The notes beneath the pieces are model-generated. The model made no database searches. It had not been told where the DNA came from and saw only the letters and a list, made by a program, of their open reading frames with translations. Shown here piece after piece: positions 46,108-54,521 of a DNA stretch of 64,000 nt (positions within the stretch are counted from its first letter, which is position 1; each line of letters begins with the position of its first letter). The translations under genes were made by a program, and so were the position numbers. The stretch covers positions 1-64,000 of the forward strand of contig NZ_SSMC01000001.1 of NCBI RefSeq assembly GCF_004799345.1. Reading direction: 5' to 3'. The DNA is from Robertkochia marina. Lineage in GTDB: Bacteria; Bacteroidota; Bacteroidia; Flavobacteriales; Flavobacteriaceae.

Positions 46108-46312
46108 ATGCAACCACAGTATTATCAGACCAGGATAAAAGTAATCATTGAGTAAACACATATTTGGGTTATTACAATATTTCAAAGTAAAGAAGTGAAG
46201 AGGCTAACCTGCCTGCAGCAGGCAGGGGAGCGAAGGGGTAAAGGAGCAAAGAAGCCAGGCCTGCGCGATGTTGCCGGAAATGCAATAGAAGTGTTTTTAC
46301 AATTTGCAGACC

Positions 46313-47059
46313 CTACAATTGCGAATACGGAAGTCTTTTTAGAAAAACACGTGTAATATCGTTCACGGAATTTGCATACTCCTCTATCTGGGTGATGCGT
46401 TTCCATTCAGGATGCTCCAGAAATGCCGACCAGCCTTTTTCGTTCGCCTCCTTATCTTTATTAGCGAGCATATAGGTCAGAGAAGGCATATGCTCTCCGG
46501 CGATATCCATCCCAAAGAAAACCATAGGCAATCCGGCATCCTTAAAGATGGGAAATTCAGCATCATTGAACATCTTTACTTTTCGGCGCAATGCATCTTC
46601 ATTATGGCTGTGATAAATGCGCAACTCAAAAAGTTCCGATGAGACATCGGGCCTCACCAGGTTTGGAAATCCATAGGTTGAACGAATAAGGTTGGTGGTA
46701 TAATCGCTGAAAGGGATGGCATTTTCAGGAGACATCAAATACGGGGTTGCACTTTCTGAATAGACCTGATCCTTCAACAGCAGATCTGTACTATTTTGAA
46801 AACCCTGGATATTACTATGCGGAATCAACAAATAGATCTTCTTGGGCAATGCTTCTCCAACCTCTTCGAAAACTCCAACATTTTCTATACCCTGCCGGTT
46901 TAGGGCTGGAATAAGTGCTTTTTCTAAATAGTTATGGAGCACATCTGCCGATCGGAAAAATTCGAATTGATACGTCCTTAATTCATAGACCTCTTCCTGG
47001 GCTCTTAAATTTTGAAAGAGAATAAGTAGCAGAAGGGAAATAATTAGCCTGGACACCAT
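46313..47059 (-). CDS. Secreted NIPSNAP-family protein
   Basis: A 248-residue protein with a signal peptide (1-20, ending RAQ) and two ferredoxin-like NIPSNAP repeats: 'EEVYELRTYQFEF' (22-34) and 'SELFELRIYHSHNEDALRRKVKMFNDAEFPIFKDAGL' (about 141-177). NIPSNAP proteins have a dimeric alpha/beta-barrel shape; the exported bacterial members have no known activity. A single gene on the minus strand. Confidence 0.9.
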   Translation of the reverse strand: MVSRLIISLLLLILFQNLRAQEEVYELRTYQFEFFRSADVLHNYLEKALIPALNRQGIENVGVFEEVGEALPKKIYLLIPHSNIQGFQNSTDLLLKDQVYSESATPYLMSPENAIPFSDYTTNLIRSTYGFPNLVRPDVSSELFELRIYHSHNEDALRRKVKMFNDAEFPIFKDAGLPMVFFGMDIAGEHMPSLTYMLANKDKEANEKGWSAFLEHPEWKRITQIEEYANSVNDITRVFLKRLPYSQL

Positions 47060-47175
47060 TTATAAAGTATTATTAATCAGTTATTAAAAATACGGATTAT
47101 ACCACCACATACCCTTTCATGATACCCCCTGAATTTCAACTTTTATGAAATCACCTAGAATTATCAATTGCCTAT

Positions 47176-48939
47176 TCAATCACATGCCCTCAATACCTCT
47201 TCCGGAAATTCATAGGTATAGGTACCCGAACAAAAGCGATTTGACCATATATTAGGATCAAAGATACTGGACAACTGAATACGATCGCCATAAGCTGCCC
47301 TTCCATCCTTTACAATTGAACAAGCATCAAAATCGTAAATTCCTTCATACTGAACTTGAGTCCACCAGACGGAGGTAGCATAAGCACTCGGATTGTTAAG
47401 ATTCAATACATCATCACATCCGTTTGCTATACCACAACAACTGGAATGAGGAAAACCATCAACATGCCTGGCCTCATGAAGAATAATAATCATATTAAGA
47501 AGCCTGAACCCCCAGTAAAGATTTTCGGCAGACCTTTTTTGCCCATCATCAGTTCTTGTATTACCGACCGAAATAAACGTTTTACCATCAAAAGATCTGC
47601 AACACACCCCTCCACTGATGCCATCAACTATATTGATTCCATCAATTTTTGAGCCAACCCAGTCATAGAGCCTCTCACCTGCCCAGGGGATGATATAAGG
47701 ATCATCGTAATCAAGGTAATATAAAAATCGAAGTGTCTGTAGCATCGTTGTCTCCTTGTAATATTCTGATTCGGAAAAATTGGCCGTTGGCTCTTCCATT
47801 ATGTAATAAGGCTCAGCACAAGGAAACTCACCGATGATCTGACCATTAAGACGGAATTCAAAATCATCAAGTATTAAATTAATATTGGGATCCTCAAGCG
47901 GACACACCCTTAAAAAATCCTCTATATCCACAATTTCCCTGGTCATCAACAATCTCCATGAAGTAACCCTACCGAAAGCTGAAACAACATCAACCGTAAT
48001 TTCCTCGGTAAAATCAATGATCGAGATACCACTGCTTAACTCAATATCGCCCCAAAAAAGTTTTGCCCCTTCAGACAATTCAAAAACCGGGATCAGGTTT
48101 GTTTCAACCACTTGAGGATTATGAAATCTAACTGTTTTATTAGCGCTATCGATCTTTACAAAGGGTTCTCTGAACAAATTAGGGTTCAGATCTACAGGAA
48201 AGGTTAATGAAAGTATATATTTTGAATCCTCAGATATTATTGAAACGTTCACTGAGTAAAAGGCTTCGTCTCCGTTTTCAGCGACTACCTTATAAGTAAC
48301 AGTCTCAGAAAAATTGTTTATCGATTGACCCGAAATTTGTTCTTCCTCACCCACATACACAGTGGCCATTTCATCAACGTCAAAGGTGGCAATGAGTTCT
48401 AAAGAATCTCCTTCAATGGATCCTTCCGGTATTAAAACCTCAATCGTTCTATTTTCCACATTGATCTCCCCAATAAAATCCTCATTAAGGCTTGTATTGT
48501 TTACCGATTGAAAACTAAAGGTCAGAAAATCATTTTCATCGGATTTGGTAAGATTTGTAACGCTTACTCTATAGACTTGCTCAGTCCCATTTTCGGCCCT
48601 GATTATATAGTTTACAGGGGATTTGAAATCATTGACGGACTCACCTGACACCTGTCTAGTCTCCCCAACATAAACACTGGCATTAGTAGAAACCTCAAAT
48701 GTTGCTATGAATTGTGACACCTCTTCCTCAATTACACCATCAGGAATGATCAATTCAACACTTCCGTTATCATTATCAATTACACCGTTGATATCTATAT
48801 TTAGTGATGGATTCTTTACTGACTCAAACCGAAATAGAATAAGATCATTACCTTCTGATAAGGTCGGCTGCTCATCTTCCCCACAGCTTAAAAATAACAT
48901 AATGATCGTAACGCAAAAAACAAGAGGTATGCTTCTCAT
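47176..48939 (-). CDS. Lipoprotein with three DUF5018-like domains and a metzincin-like zinc motif
   Basis: A 587-residue lipoprotein (lipobox LFLSC, Cys19). Two clear and one diverged copy of a beta-sandwich-like domain (about 34-127, 138-233, 243-333) share 'FxxxS..NPSLN', an 'I..LIP.G', 'A...VYVGE..Q.SG.S.N.F' and 'V..ENG....Y.V'. This resembles the DUF5018 repeat of Bacteroidetes. The C-terminal part (about 340-587) contains 'LHEARHVDGFPHSS': H488, E489, H492, G495 and H498 form HExxHxxGxxH, the metzincin zinc-binding pattern. No Met-turn methionine is evident. The region is cysteine-rich (446, 447, 501, 502, 508). The C-terminal domain is not a family I recognise. Confidence 0.75.
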   Translation of the reverse strand: MRSIPLVFCVTIIMLFLSCGEDEQPTLSEGNDLILFRFESVKNPSLNIDINGVIDNDNGSVELIIPDGVIEEEVSQFIATFEVSTNASVYVGETRQVSGESVNDFKSPVNYIIRAENGTEQVYRVSVTNLTKSDENDFLTFSFQSVNNTSLNEDFIGEINVENRTIEVLIPEGSIEGDSLELIATFDVDEMATVYVGEEEQISGQSINNFSETVTYKVVAENGDEAFYSVNVSIISEDSKYILSLTFPVDLNPNLFREPFVKIDSANKTVRFHNPQVVETNLIPVFELSEGAKLFWGDIELSSGISIIDFTEEITVDVVSAFGRVTSWRLLMTREIVDIEDFLRVCPLEDPNINLILDDFEFRLNGQIIGEFPCAEPYYIMEEPTANFSESEYYKETTMLQTLRFLYYLDYDDPYIIPWAGERLYDWVGSKIDGINIVDGISGGVCCRSFDGKTFISVGNTRTDDGQKRSAENLYWGFRLLNMIIILHEARHVDGFPHSSCCGIANGCDDVLNLNNPSAYATSVWWTQVQYEGIYDFDACSIVKDGRAAYGDRIQLSSIFDPNIWSNRFCSGTYTYEFPEEVLRACD

Positions 48940-49357
48940 TTCTTAAGAAATTATAATTACTACTCTATAAAATTATTTAGAAATGGGACGGGGGATTTTT
49001 TGAACCAGAACATCAAGAAGGTAATTGGCTTGTCCTGGTATTTAAAAAATTTAAATGCCATTTAACTTATTTGCGCCTGCATTTTTTTTGTTCTGTTATA
49101 ATTACAATTTAAGAATAATTCCAGTTACAAGGCATTGAAAAATATGATTGTCTAGCCATTACAAGATATTTCATGAGGTATACCGTCAGCATGGAACCTG
49201 ACAGAGATGATTCTCATGATATTGAGTGTTTTTTTATTAAATAAACATATTTCAACCTCAACTGATCCAATCTAAGCAAAAATGCATTACTCCCCAGGTG
49301 TAACAAACCACCCACCCCACTCGTCATTAAATAAATAACCATCAAAACCAATTAAAA
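48940..49357. other. AT-rich divergent intergenic region
   Basis: About 420 bases between divergent genes. It is AT-rich and holds no repeat of the families described here and no open frame of note. It should contain both promoters, but I could not assign boxes with confidence. Confidence 0.5.
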
Positions 49358-50296
49358 ATGAAACTTTTAGCCAGTAGCTGCAAAAGTCCCTTTCCCCTTA
49401 CCCTGCTATTCATATTATTCTCTTTCATCTCGAACGCCCAACCCTCCTTCCCTACCGATCCGGAACAGGCGGAACTCTATTACAGCGATATAGAACATTT
49501 TGTTGAAGCTTACCAGGAACTCGAAAATAACAGTGATACCCTGGCAGTATTGCAAACCTTTTACTTTGACCGTGCAACTCCGGGTCTTAAAGAATTCATC
49601 AACCGGCATCAGCTAACACCCCAGATGTTAAAAGAAGCATTAACAAAGTACCCGGATCGTTACGGCCTGATCCCATCTATGCTGAGTAACATCAGGGAGA
49701 CAGAAGCCCGGTACAAAGAACTCATGAAAACCTACAGCACAATACTGCCTAACGCTATGTATGCTCCCACATGGCTCCTGGTTGATGCTAATCGAGGTAT
49801 CGGACAAGCCTCTATGGTAGGGCAGTTAATCACTGTAGAAAGGGTGGCTGACAATATGGAAAAATTAAAAAAACTGACCACCCATGAGCTCACCCACTTT
49901 CAGCAGGCTATGGCCATGGGTGGACAAAAGTATGTGAGCCTCTACAGCAGCTCCGAAAATATGCTGGGGATCTGCCTGAGAGAAGGAGGCGCAGAATTCA
50001 TCACCTGGCTGGTAAACGATGATATTACCCGAACCAAATCACTCACCTATATAGAAGAAAACGAAGAAGCCCTCAAAGTCAGATTCAAGGAAGATCTTCA
50101 ATCTCAAAATAAAAAGTATTGGCTTTGGGATTCACTCGACCAAAAGGACAACCCCGGATTGTTGGGGTACGCTATAGGGTATAAAATATGTAAGGCCTAT
50201 TATGACAAGGCGGATGACAAGACACAAGCTTTAAATGATATCCTGATGATGGAAAATGCCGAGGAATTTCTGATTAAAAGCACATATTTTCAATGA
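49358..50296 (+). CDS. Secreted zinc-protease-like protein (DUF2268-like)
   Basis: A 312-residue protein with a signal peptide (about 1-27, ending SNAQ). It has HExxH as 'TTHELTHFQQAM' (H176, E177, H180), and an acidic 'REGGAEFITWLVND' 30 residues later that could give the third zinc ligand. The layout resembles DUF2268 and related predicted Zn-dependent proteases. It is the only plus-strand gene between two minus-strand genes and ends 36 bases before the NHL-type gene that runs toward it. Confidence 0.75.
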   Translation: MKLLASSCKSPFPLTLLFILFSFISNAQPSFPTDPEQAELYYSDIEHFVEAYQELENNSDTLAVLQTFYFDRATPGLKEFINRHQLTPQMLKEALTKYPDRYGLIPSMLSNIRETEARYKELMKTYSTILPNAMYAPTWLLVDANRGIGQASMVGQLITVERVADNMEKLKKLTTHELTHFQQAMAMGGQKYVSLYSSSENMLGICLREGGAEFITWLVNDDITRTKSLTYIEENEEALKVRFKEDLQSQNKKYWLWDSLDQKDNPGLLGYAIGYKICKAYYDKADDKTQALNDILMMENAEEFLIKSTYFQ

Positions 50297-50331
50297 TCGG
50301 CAGTTTGATCAACGTATCGATTTGAATTGTG

Positions 50332-51351
50332 TTATTCTTTGATAAATTTCTGAACCTTGTTTCCCAGGATATCTCCCACATAAATATTTCCTTCAGGGTC
50401 TACCGCGATATCGTGATACCTGGTAACCGGGCCTTGATAATTACCGGTTCTTCCAAATTTAATTTTTGGCTCAAGATCAGAACTAAAACCCATAATATCC
50501 GAACCATGTATTTTCCATCCTTGATCTTGGTCAGTAAAATCAAAATCAATAGCAAATAACGTCTGGTTAAATGTGTCAAATGCTAAAGCATATAATTGTT
50601 TAGCATCCGGGTTTTTCCATGATCTTAAAAAACCTCCTTCTTTATTAAATTTTTGAATCCGATTATTCTCTCTATCAGCAACATAAACATTCCCTTCATT
50701 ATCCAGATCTACGCCGTGAGGGGTAATGAATTCACCCTCCATTTCACCCTCTGTTCCCCATTCCATCAAGAAATCACCTTCTGATGAAAACATCATTACA
50801 CGACTGTTACCATACCCATCAGACACGTAAAAACTACCATCGGATGCTACTGCCACATCGGTAGGCATATCAAAGTGAAGTGCATCACTTCCGTTCACTC
50901 CGGGTTCACCAAGAGTCAAGAGTAAATTCCCATGCTTATCAAACTTCATCACCTGGTGGAGCCCTACATCTGTCACCCAAACATTATCATCTTTATCCAC
51001 CTCCAATCCATGGGGCATGACAAATAAGTTGCTACCCCATTCCTCCTTAATTTGGCCTGTCTTAGGGTCTAATTTAACAACCGTATTACGGTCGATAAGA
51101 TCTTTAGGCATGGGCTCAGTCCAAATACGGTTAGCACGGTGAAATATTATAACGTCACCATTGGAATCAATCCCTATTCCCGTAGGGTTACCTAATTTAA
51201 ATGTCGGGGACATAAGTGGCCACCCTTCCGCTAACCGATAAGAAACGTTTTTACTATCAATAGTTTTCTGAATGGATTCAGAGCTATTAAAACCAACAAA
51301 AAAGAAGATTAAATACATCGTTAAGACCAAAGTGGGTAATATTTGTTTCAT
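50332..51351 (-). CDS. Secreted NHL-repeat protein, amidating-lyase-like
   Basis: A 339-residue protein with a hydrophobic N-terminus that is probably a signal peptide, followed by six-bladed NHL repeats. The segments 'MPHGLEVDKDDNVWVTDVGLHQVMKFDKHG' and 'ITPHGVDLDNEGNVYVADRENNRIQKFNKEG' match the peptidyl-alpha-hydroxyglycine alpha-amidating lyase (PAL) family, where the H and D residues hold zinc and calcium. In animals PAL finishes peptide amidation. In bacteria its role is unknown, and the matching monooxygenase domain is not in the window. Confidence 0.85.
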   Translation of the reverse strand: MKQILPTLVLTMYLIFFFVGFNSSESIQKTIDSKNVSYRLAEGWPLMSPTFKLGNPTGIGIDSNGDVIIFHRANRIWTEPMPKDLIDRNTVVKLDPKTGQIKEEWGSNLFVMPHGLEVDKDDNVWVTDVGLHQVMKFDKHGNLLLTLGEPGVNGSDALHFDMPTDVAVASDGSFYVSDGYGNSRVMMFSSEGDFLMEWGTEGEMEGEFITPHGVDLDNEGNVYVADRENNRIQKFNKEGGFLRSWKNPDAKQLYALAFDTFNQTLFAIDFDFTDQDQGWKIHGSDIMGFSSDLEPKIKFGRTGNYQGPVTRYHDIAVDPEGNIYVGDILGNKVQKFIKE

Positions 51352-51579
51352 GGTTGGTCAATTTATCCCTGAACTTCCCGATTCCTTAAAACGATAAAGC
51401 ACAGGGTATCAAAGTCTTCAATATAGTACATATACGCTAAAATTTGTAATCTTTAAACTTCAAAATAGTTCGTTGCGGTATTTCTCCTGACTCTTGATTC
51501 TTATCTCTTGAATCTTCACCGAAAAATTTAACACGTACTAAAATACTTACATGGAATTTCATTCGTAAATTCCCCACCC

Positions 51580-53064
51580 ATGAAAAAACCTGCTAAAGCT
51601 AAACTAACCAGACAGATGGGACTTCTTGTGGTTACCGCCACCGGGGTATCATCGATGGTAGGGGCTTCTATCAATATTGTTCCTTTCATGATACACCGCA
51701 GCGTGCCGGAGATCGGCCCCTATGTGCTGTGGGCCTTCGTATTTGCTGCCCTGCCTGCGCTGATGGCCGGTTTGGCCTTTGCCATTCTTTCCTCCGCCAT
51801 GCCTCGCGCCGGAGGGAGTTACCTCTACGCCAGTCGAGGACTTCATCCTTACCTGGGTTTTGTTGCCAGTTTTTCGCAATGGTTTGGCCTCTCCATCGTG
51901 ATCGGGGTTATCGCCTATCTGACCATCCCTTTTGTTCGCGATATCGCCGTGGTAACCCATATGGATCAGGTTGCACATTTGCTGACTATACCCTGGATCA
52001 GGGTTGTGCTAAGCCTCGGTATGATCTGGTTTTTTGTATGGATCAATTTCAAGGGAATACAAACCTATTCACGGTTATTACTGCCTATGGTGGTGCTGAT
52101 CTTTGCCCTTGGAGGTATTGTGATCGTCTCCGGTCTATTCTATGACACCAATGACTATGTAATTGCATTGGAGACCACGGCTGCTACTCCCTTTATCCCG
52201 GTTAACGAGAAGCCTTTTAACTGGGTAACCTTTTTATCGGCCGCAGCAGTGTTGTTCTCCAGTTTTATTGGTTTTGACGCCATCGCACAAACCGGAAGCG
52301 AAGCTAAAAATCCAACCCGCAACCTTCCCCTTGCCATCCTGTTGGCCATCCTGGGGGTAGGTACTTTTTATTTTTTATTTACGGCCTCTGTGTATCATAT
52401 GGTACCCTGGAGTTATATAGCGTTGCAGGCACAAACAACAGATATCACAGCTCCCGGAATGTTGAGCCTGATCCTGCCATCAGGTTGGGATATTGCCATT
52501 CTGGCCGGAGCGGCCATTGCACTGATTAACGACTTACCGGCCATGTTGCTTTCTGTTTCCCGGCTTATGTTTGCCTGGGCCAGTGATGGTATTTTTCCAA
52601 AAGCGATTTCACAGGTACATCCTAAAAATCACACTCCTTACGTGGCGCTAATCATTGCGGGAATCATTGCAAGTATCGGCGTGCTAGGATCTCATTTTGC
52701 AGGAGACTTCTTCCTGGGCATCGACATCATGGTCATTGCCATGCTGGTCAATTTCCTGCTTATGTCTGTTACCCTCTTAAGCATTCCAAGAGTGAACCCC
52801 CAACTGGCCGGAGCCATAACGGTATTTCGAAACAGAAAACTACAGCTGGTTACAGGCATCACCGGGATCGCACTGATCACTTTATTCCTGGTGATCCATA
52901 TTTACAAAGACCTCTCCAAAGAGGTAGAGGCGTGGTATTTTCATTCCACCTATGTATGGCTCCTGGTCATGGTGTTAGGAAGCTTTATATTCCGGTATCA
53001 TTGGCAAAAGGTGTCTTCCACAAACACAGGAACCTCCAACTTTAAAACTCTCCCAAACGAATAA
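51580..53064 (+). CDS. APC-family amino acid permease
   Basis: A 494-residue integral membrane protein with about twelve membrane segments. The APC pattern is seen in 'TRQMGLLVVTATGVSSMVGASINIVPF' near the start, 'SAMPRAGGSYLYASRGLHPYLGFVASF' and 'SSFIGFDAIAQTGSEAKNPTRNLPLAI' in the middle. It imports or exchanges an amino acid or amine; the substrate is not evident. The aldo/keto reductase-RidA gene starts one base after its stop, so they are one operon and the transporter may feed that enzyme. Confidence 0.92.
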   Translation: MKKPAKAKLTRQMGLLVVTATGVSSMVGASINIVPFMIHRSVPEIGPYVLWAFVFAALPALMAGLAFAILSSAMPRAGGSYLYASRGLHPYLGFVASFSQWFGLSIVIGVIAYLTIPFVRDIAVVTHMDQVAHLLTIPWIRVVLSLGMIWFFVWINFKGIQTYSRLLLPMVVLIFALGGIVIVSGLFYDTNDYVIALETTAATPFIPVNEKPFNWVTFLSAAAVLFSSFIGFDAIAQTGSEAKNPTRNLPLAILLAILGVGTFYFLFTASVYHMVPWSYIALQAQTTDITAPGMLSLILPSGWDIAILAGAAIALINDLPAMLLSVSRLMFAWASDGIFPKAISQVHPKNHTPYVALIIAGIIASIGVLGSHFAGDFFLGIDIMVIAMLVNFLLMSVTLLSIPRVNPQLAGAITVFRNRKLQLVTGITGIALITLFLVIHIYKDLSKEVEAWYFHSTYVWLLVMVLGSFIFRYHWQKVSSTNTGTSNFKTLPNE

Positions 53065-53065
53065 T

Positions 53066-54514
53066 ATGAAAACACATTTCCAACTCTCCGAAAGTCTTCA
53101 GATCCCACGGGTGGTGATCGGTCTCTGGCAGATCGCCGATATGGAACGACACGGAGAAACCTTAGACCCGGCCGCCACAGCTCATTTTATGCAGCCCTAC
53201 AACGAAGCCGGATTTACAGCCTTTGATATGGCCGACCACTACGGCTCGAGTGAGATCATTGCCGGGACCTTCAAAAATAATTCTTCAGATCCCGATAGTA
53301 TTCAACTGTTTACCAAATGGGTGCCAAAACCCGGAAAGATCACTCTTACAACGGTTCGGGAAGCCGTAAACTCTGCACTCGAACGCATGGGCCAAAAAAG
53401 TATCGACCTGATGCAGTTTCATGCCTGGCACTATCCGGACCCTAATTGGATAGATGCCTTGTTCTACCTGGATGAACTGAGGAAGGAAGGGCTCATTAAA
53501 AACATCGGGGTCACCAATTTTGATGCCCCTCACCTCAGAATAGCCCTGGCCAGCGGTATTCCCATTGTTAGCAACCAGGTTGCCCATTCTGTTATTGATT
53601 GCCGCGCCAGAAAGGAAATGGCAGAGGTTTGCAATGAATATGGGGTGAAGTTATTGGCTTACGGCACTCTTGCCGGGGGCTTTCTTTCTGATAAATGGCT
53701 GGGAAAACCGGAACCGGAGATGGACTCCTTAACCACATGGTCGCAGATGAAATACAAACGATTCATTGATGCCGTAGGAGGTTGGAGTATGTTTCAGGAT
53801 ATACTTAAGGTACTGGATAGTATAGCCAAAAAGCACGAAACTTCTATAGCCAATATAGCCAGCCGGTATATGCTGGAAAACCAGCATGTGGCTGCGGTGA
53901 TCATAGGAGCCCGGCTGGGAGAACGCAACCACATCAGGGACCACCGGGAGATGCTGAATATCGAATTTGACCCCGAAGATATTGATCGAATTCGCGAAGT
54001 ACAAGGACCTTTACAGCCGGTGCCGGGCGACTGTGGAGATGAGTACCGGAAACCTCCTTTCCTTACAGCTTCCGGAGACCTGAGCCATCACCTGGAAACC
54101 ATTCCTCCTGTGTTTGACGCGGTACAAACCGGACCGGACCGACACCAGGTATTCAGCGGCACCCCTTGGGAATGGTTTGCAGGCTATTCCAGGGCCGTTA
54201 GAAAAGGGAATTCCATATTTGTATCAGGCACCACAGCTACCCATGGTGACCTTCGTATTGGCGGACTCGACCCTGCAGCCCAAGCCCATTACATCATTGA
54301 TAAGATAGAAGGAGCTATCGCCTCATTAGGAGGATCATTAAACGATGTGGTCAGAACACGCATATTCGTACATGACCTTGAACACTGGGAAGCCGTAGCC
54401 AGGGCCCACGGAAAACGCTTTGACGGCATTAACCCGGCGAATACCCTGGTACAAGGAAAACTGGTTGGTGAAGGATACCTGGTGGAGATCGAAGCTGAAG
54501 CCCGCCTGGATTAA
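53066..54514 (+). CDS. Aldo/keto reductase fused to a RidA-family domain
   Basis: A 482-residue two-domain protein. Residues about 1-325 form an aldo/keto reductase with the active-site set D54, Y59, K84 and H119 ('FDMADHYG', 'FTKWVP', 'LMQFHAW'). Residues about 370-480 form a RidA/YjgF domain ('IFVSGTTATHGDL', 'IIDKIEGAIASLGGSLNDVVRTRIFVHDL', 'YLVEIEAEARLD'). RidA proteins hydrolyse reactive imines; the reductase could act on the carbonyl released. The Arg expected in the canonical RidA 'ARLP' position is a lysine here (GKLVG), which argues for a non-canonical Rid subgroup. It is translated right after the APC permease gene. Confidence 0.85.
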   Translation: MKTHFQLSESLQIPRVVIGLWQIADMERHGETLDPAATAHFMQPYNEAGFTAFDMADHYGSSEIIAGTFKNNSSDPDSIQLFTKWVPKPGKITLTTVREAVNSALERMGQKSIDLMQFHAWHYPDPNWIDALFYLDELRKEGLIKNIGVTNFDAPHLRIALASGIPIVSNQVAHSVIDCRARKEMAEVCNEYGVKLLAYGTLAGGFLSDKWLGKPEPEMDSLTTWSQMKYKRFIDAVGGWSMFQDILKVLDSIAKKHETSIANIASRYMLENQHVAAVIIGARLGERNHIRDHREMLNIEFDPEDIDRIREVQGPLQPVPGDCGDEYRKPPFLTASGDLSHHLETIPPVFDAVQTGPDRHQVFSGTPWEWFAGYSRAVRKGNSIFVSGTTATHGDLRIGGLDPAAQAHYIIDKIEGAIASLGGSLNDVVRTRIFVHDLEHWEAVARAHGKRFDGINPANTLVQGKLVGEGYLVEIEAEARLD

Positions 54515-54521
54515 CCATTCA

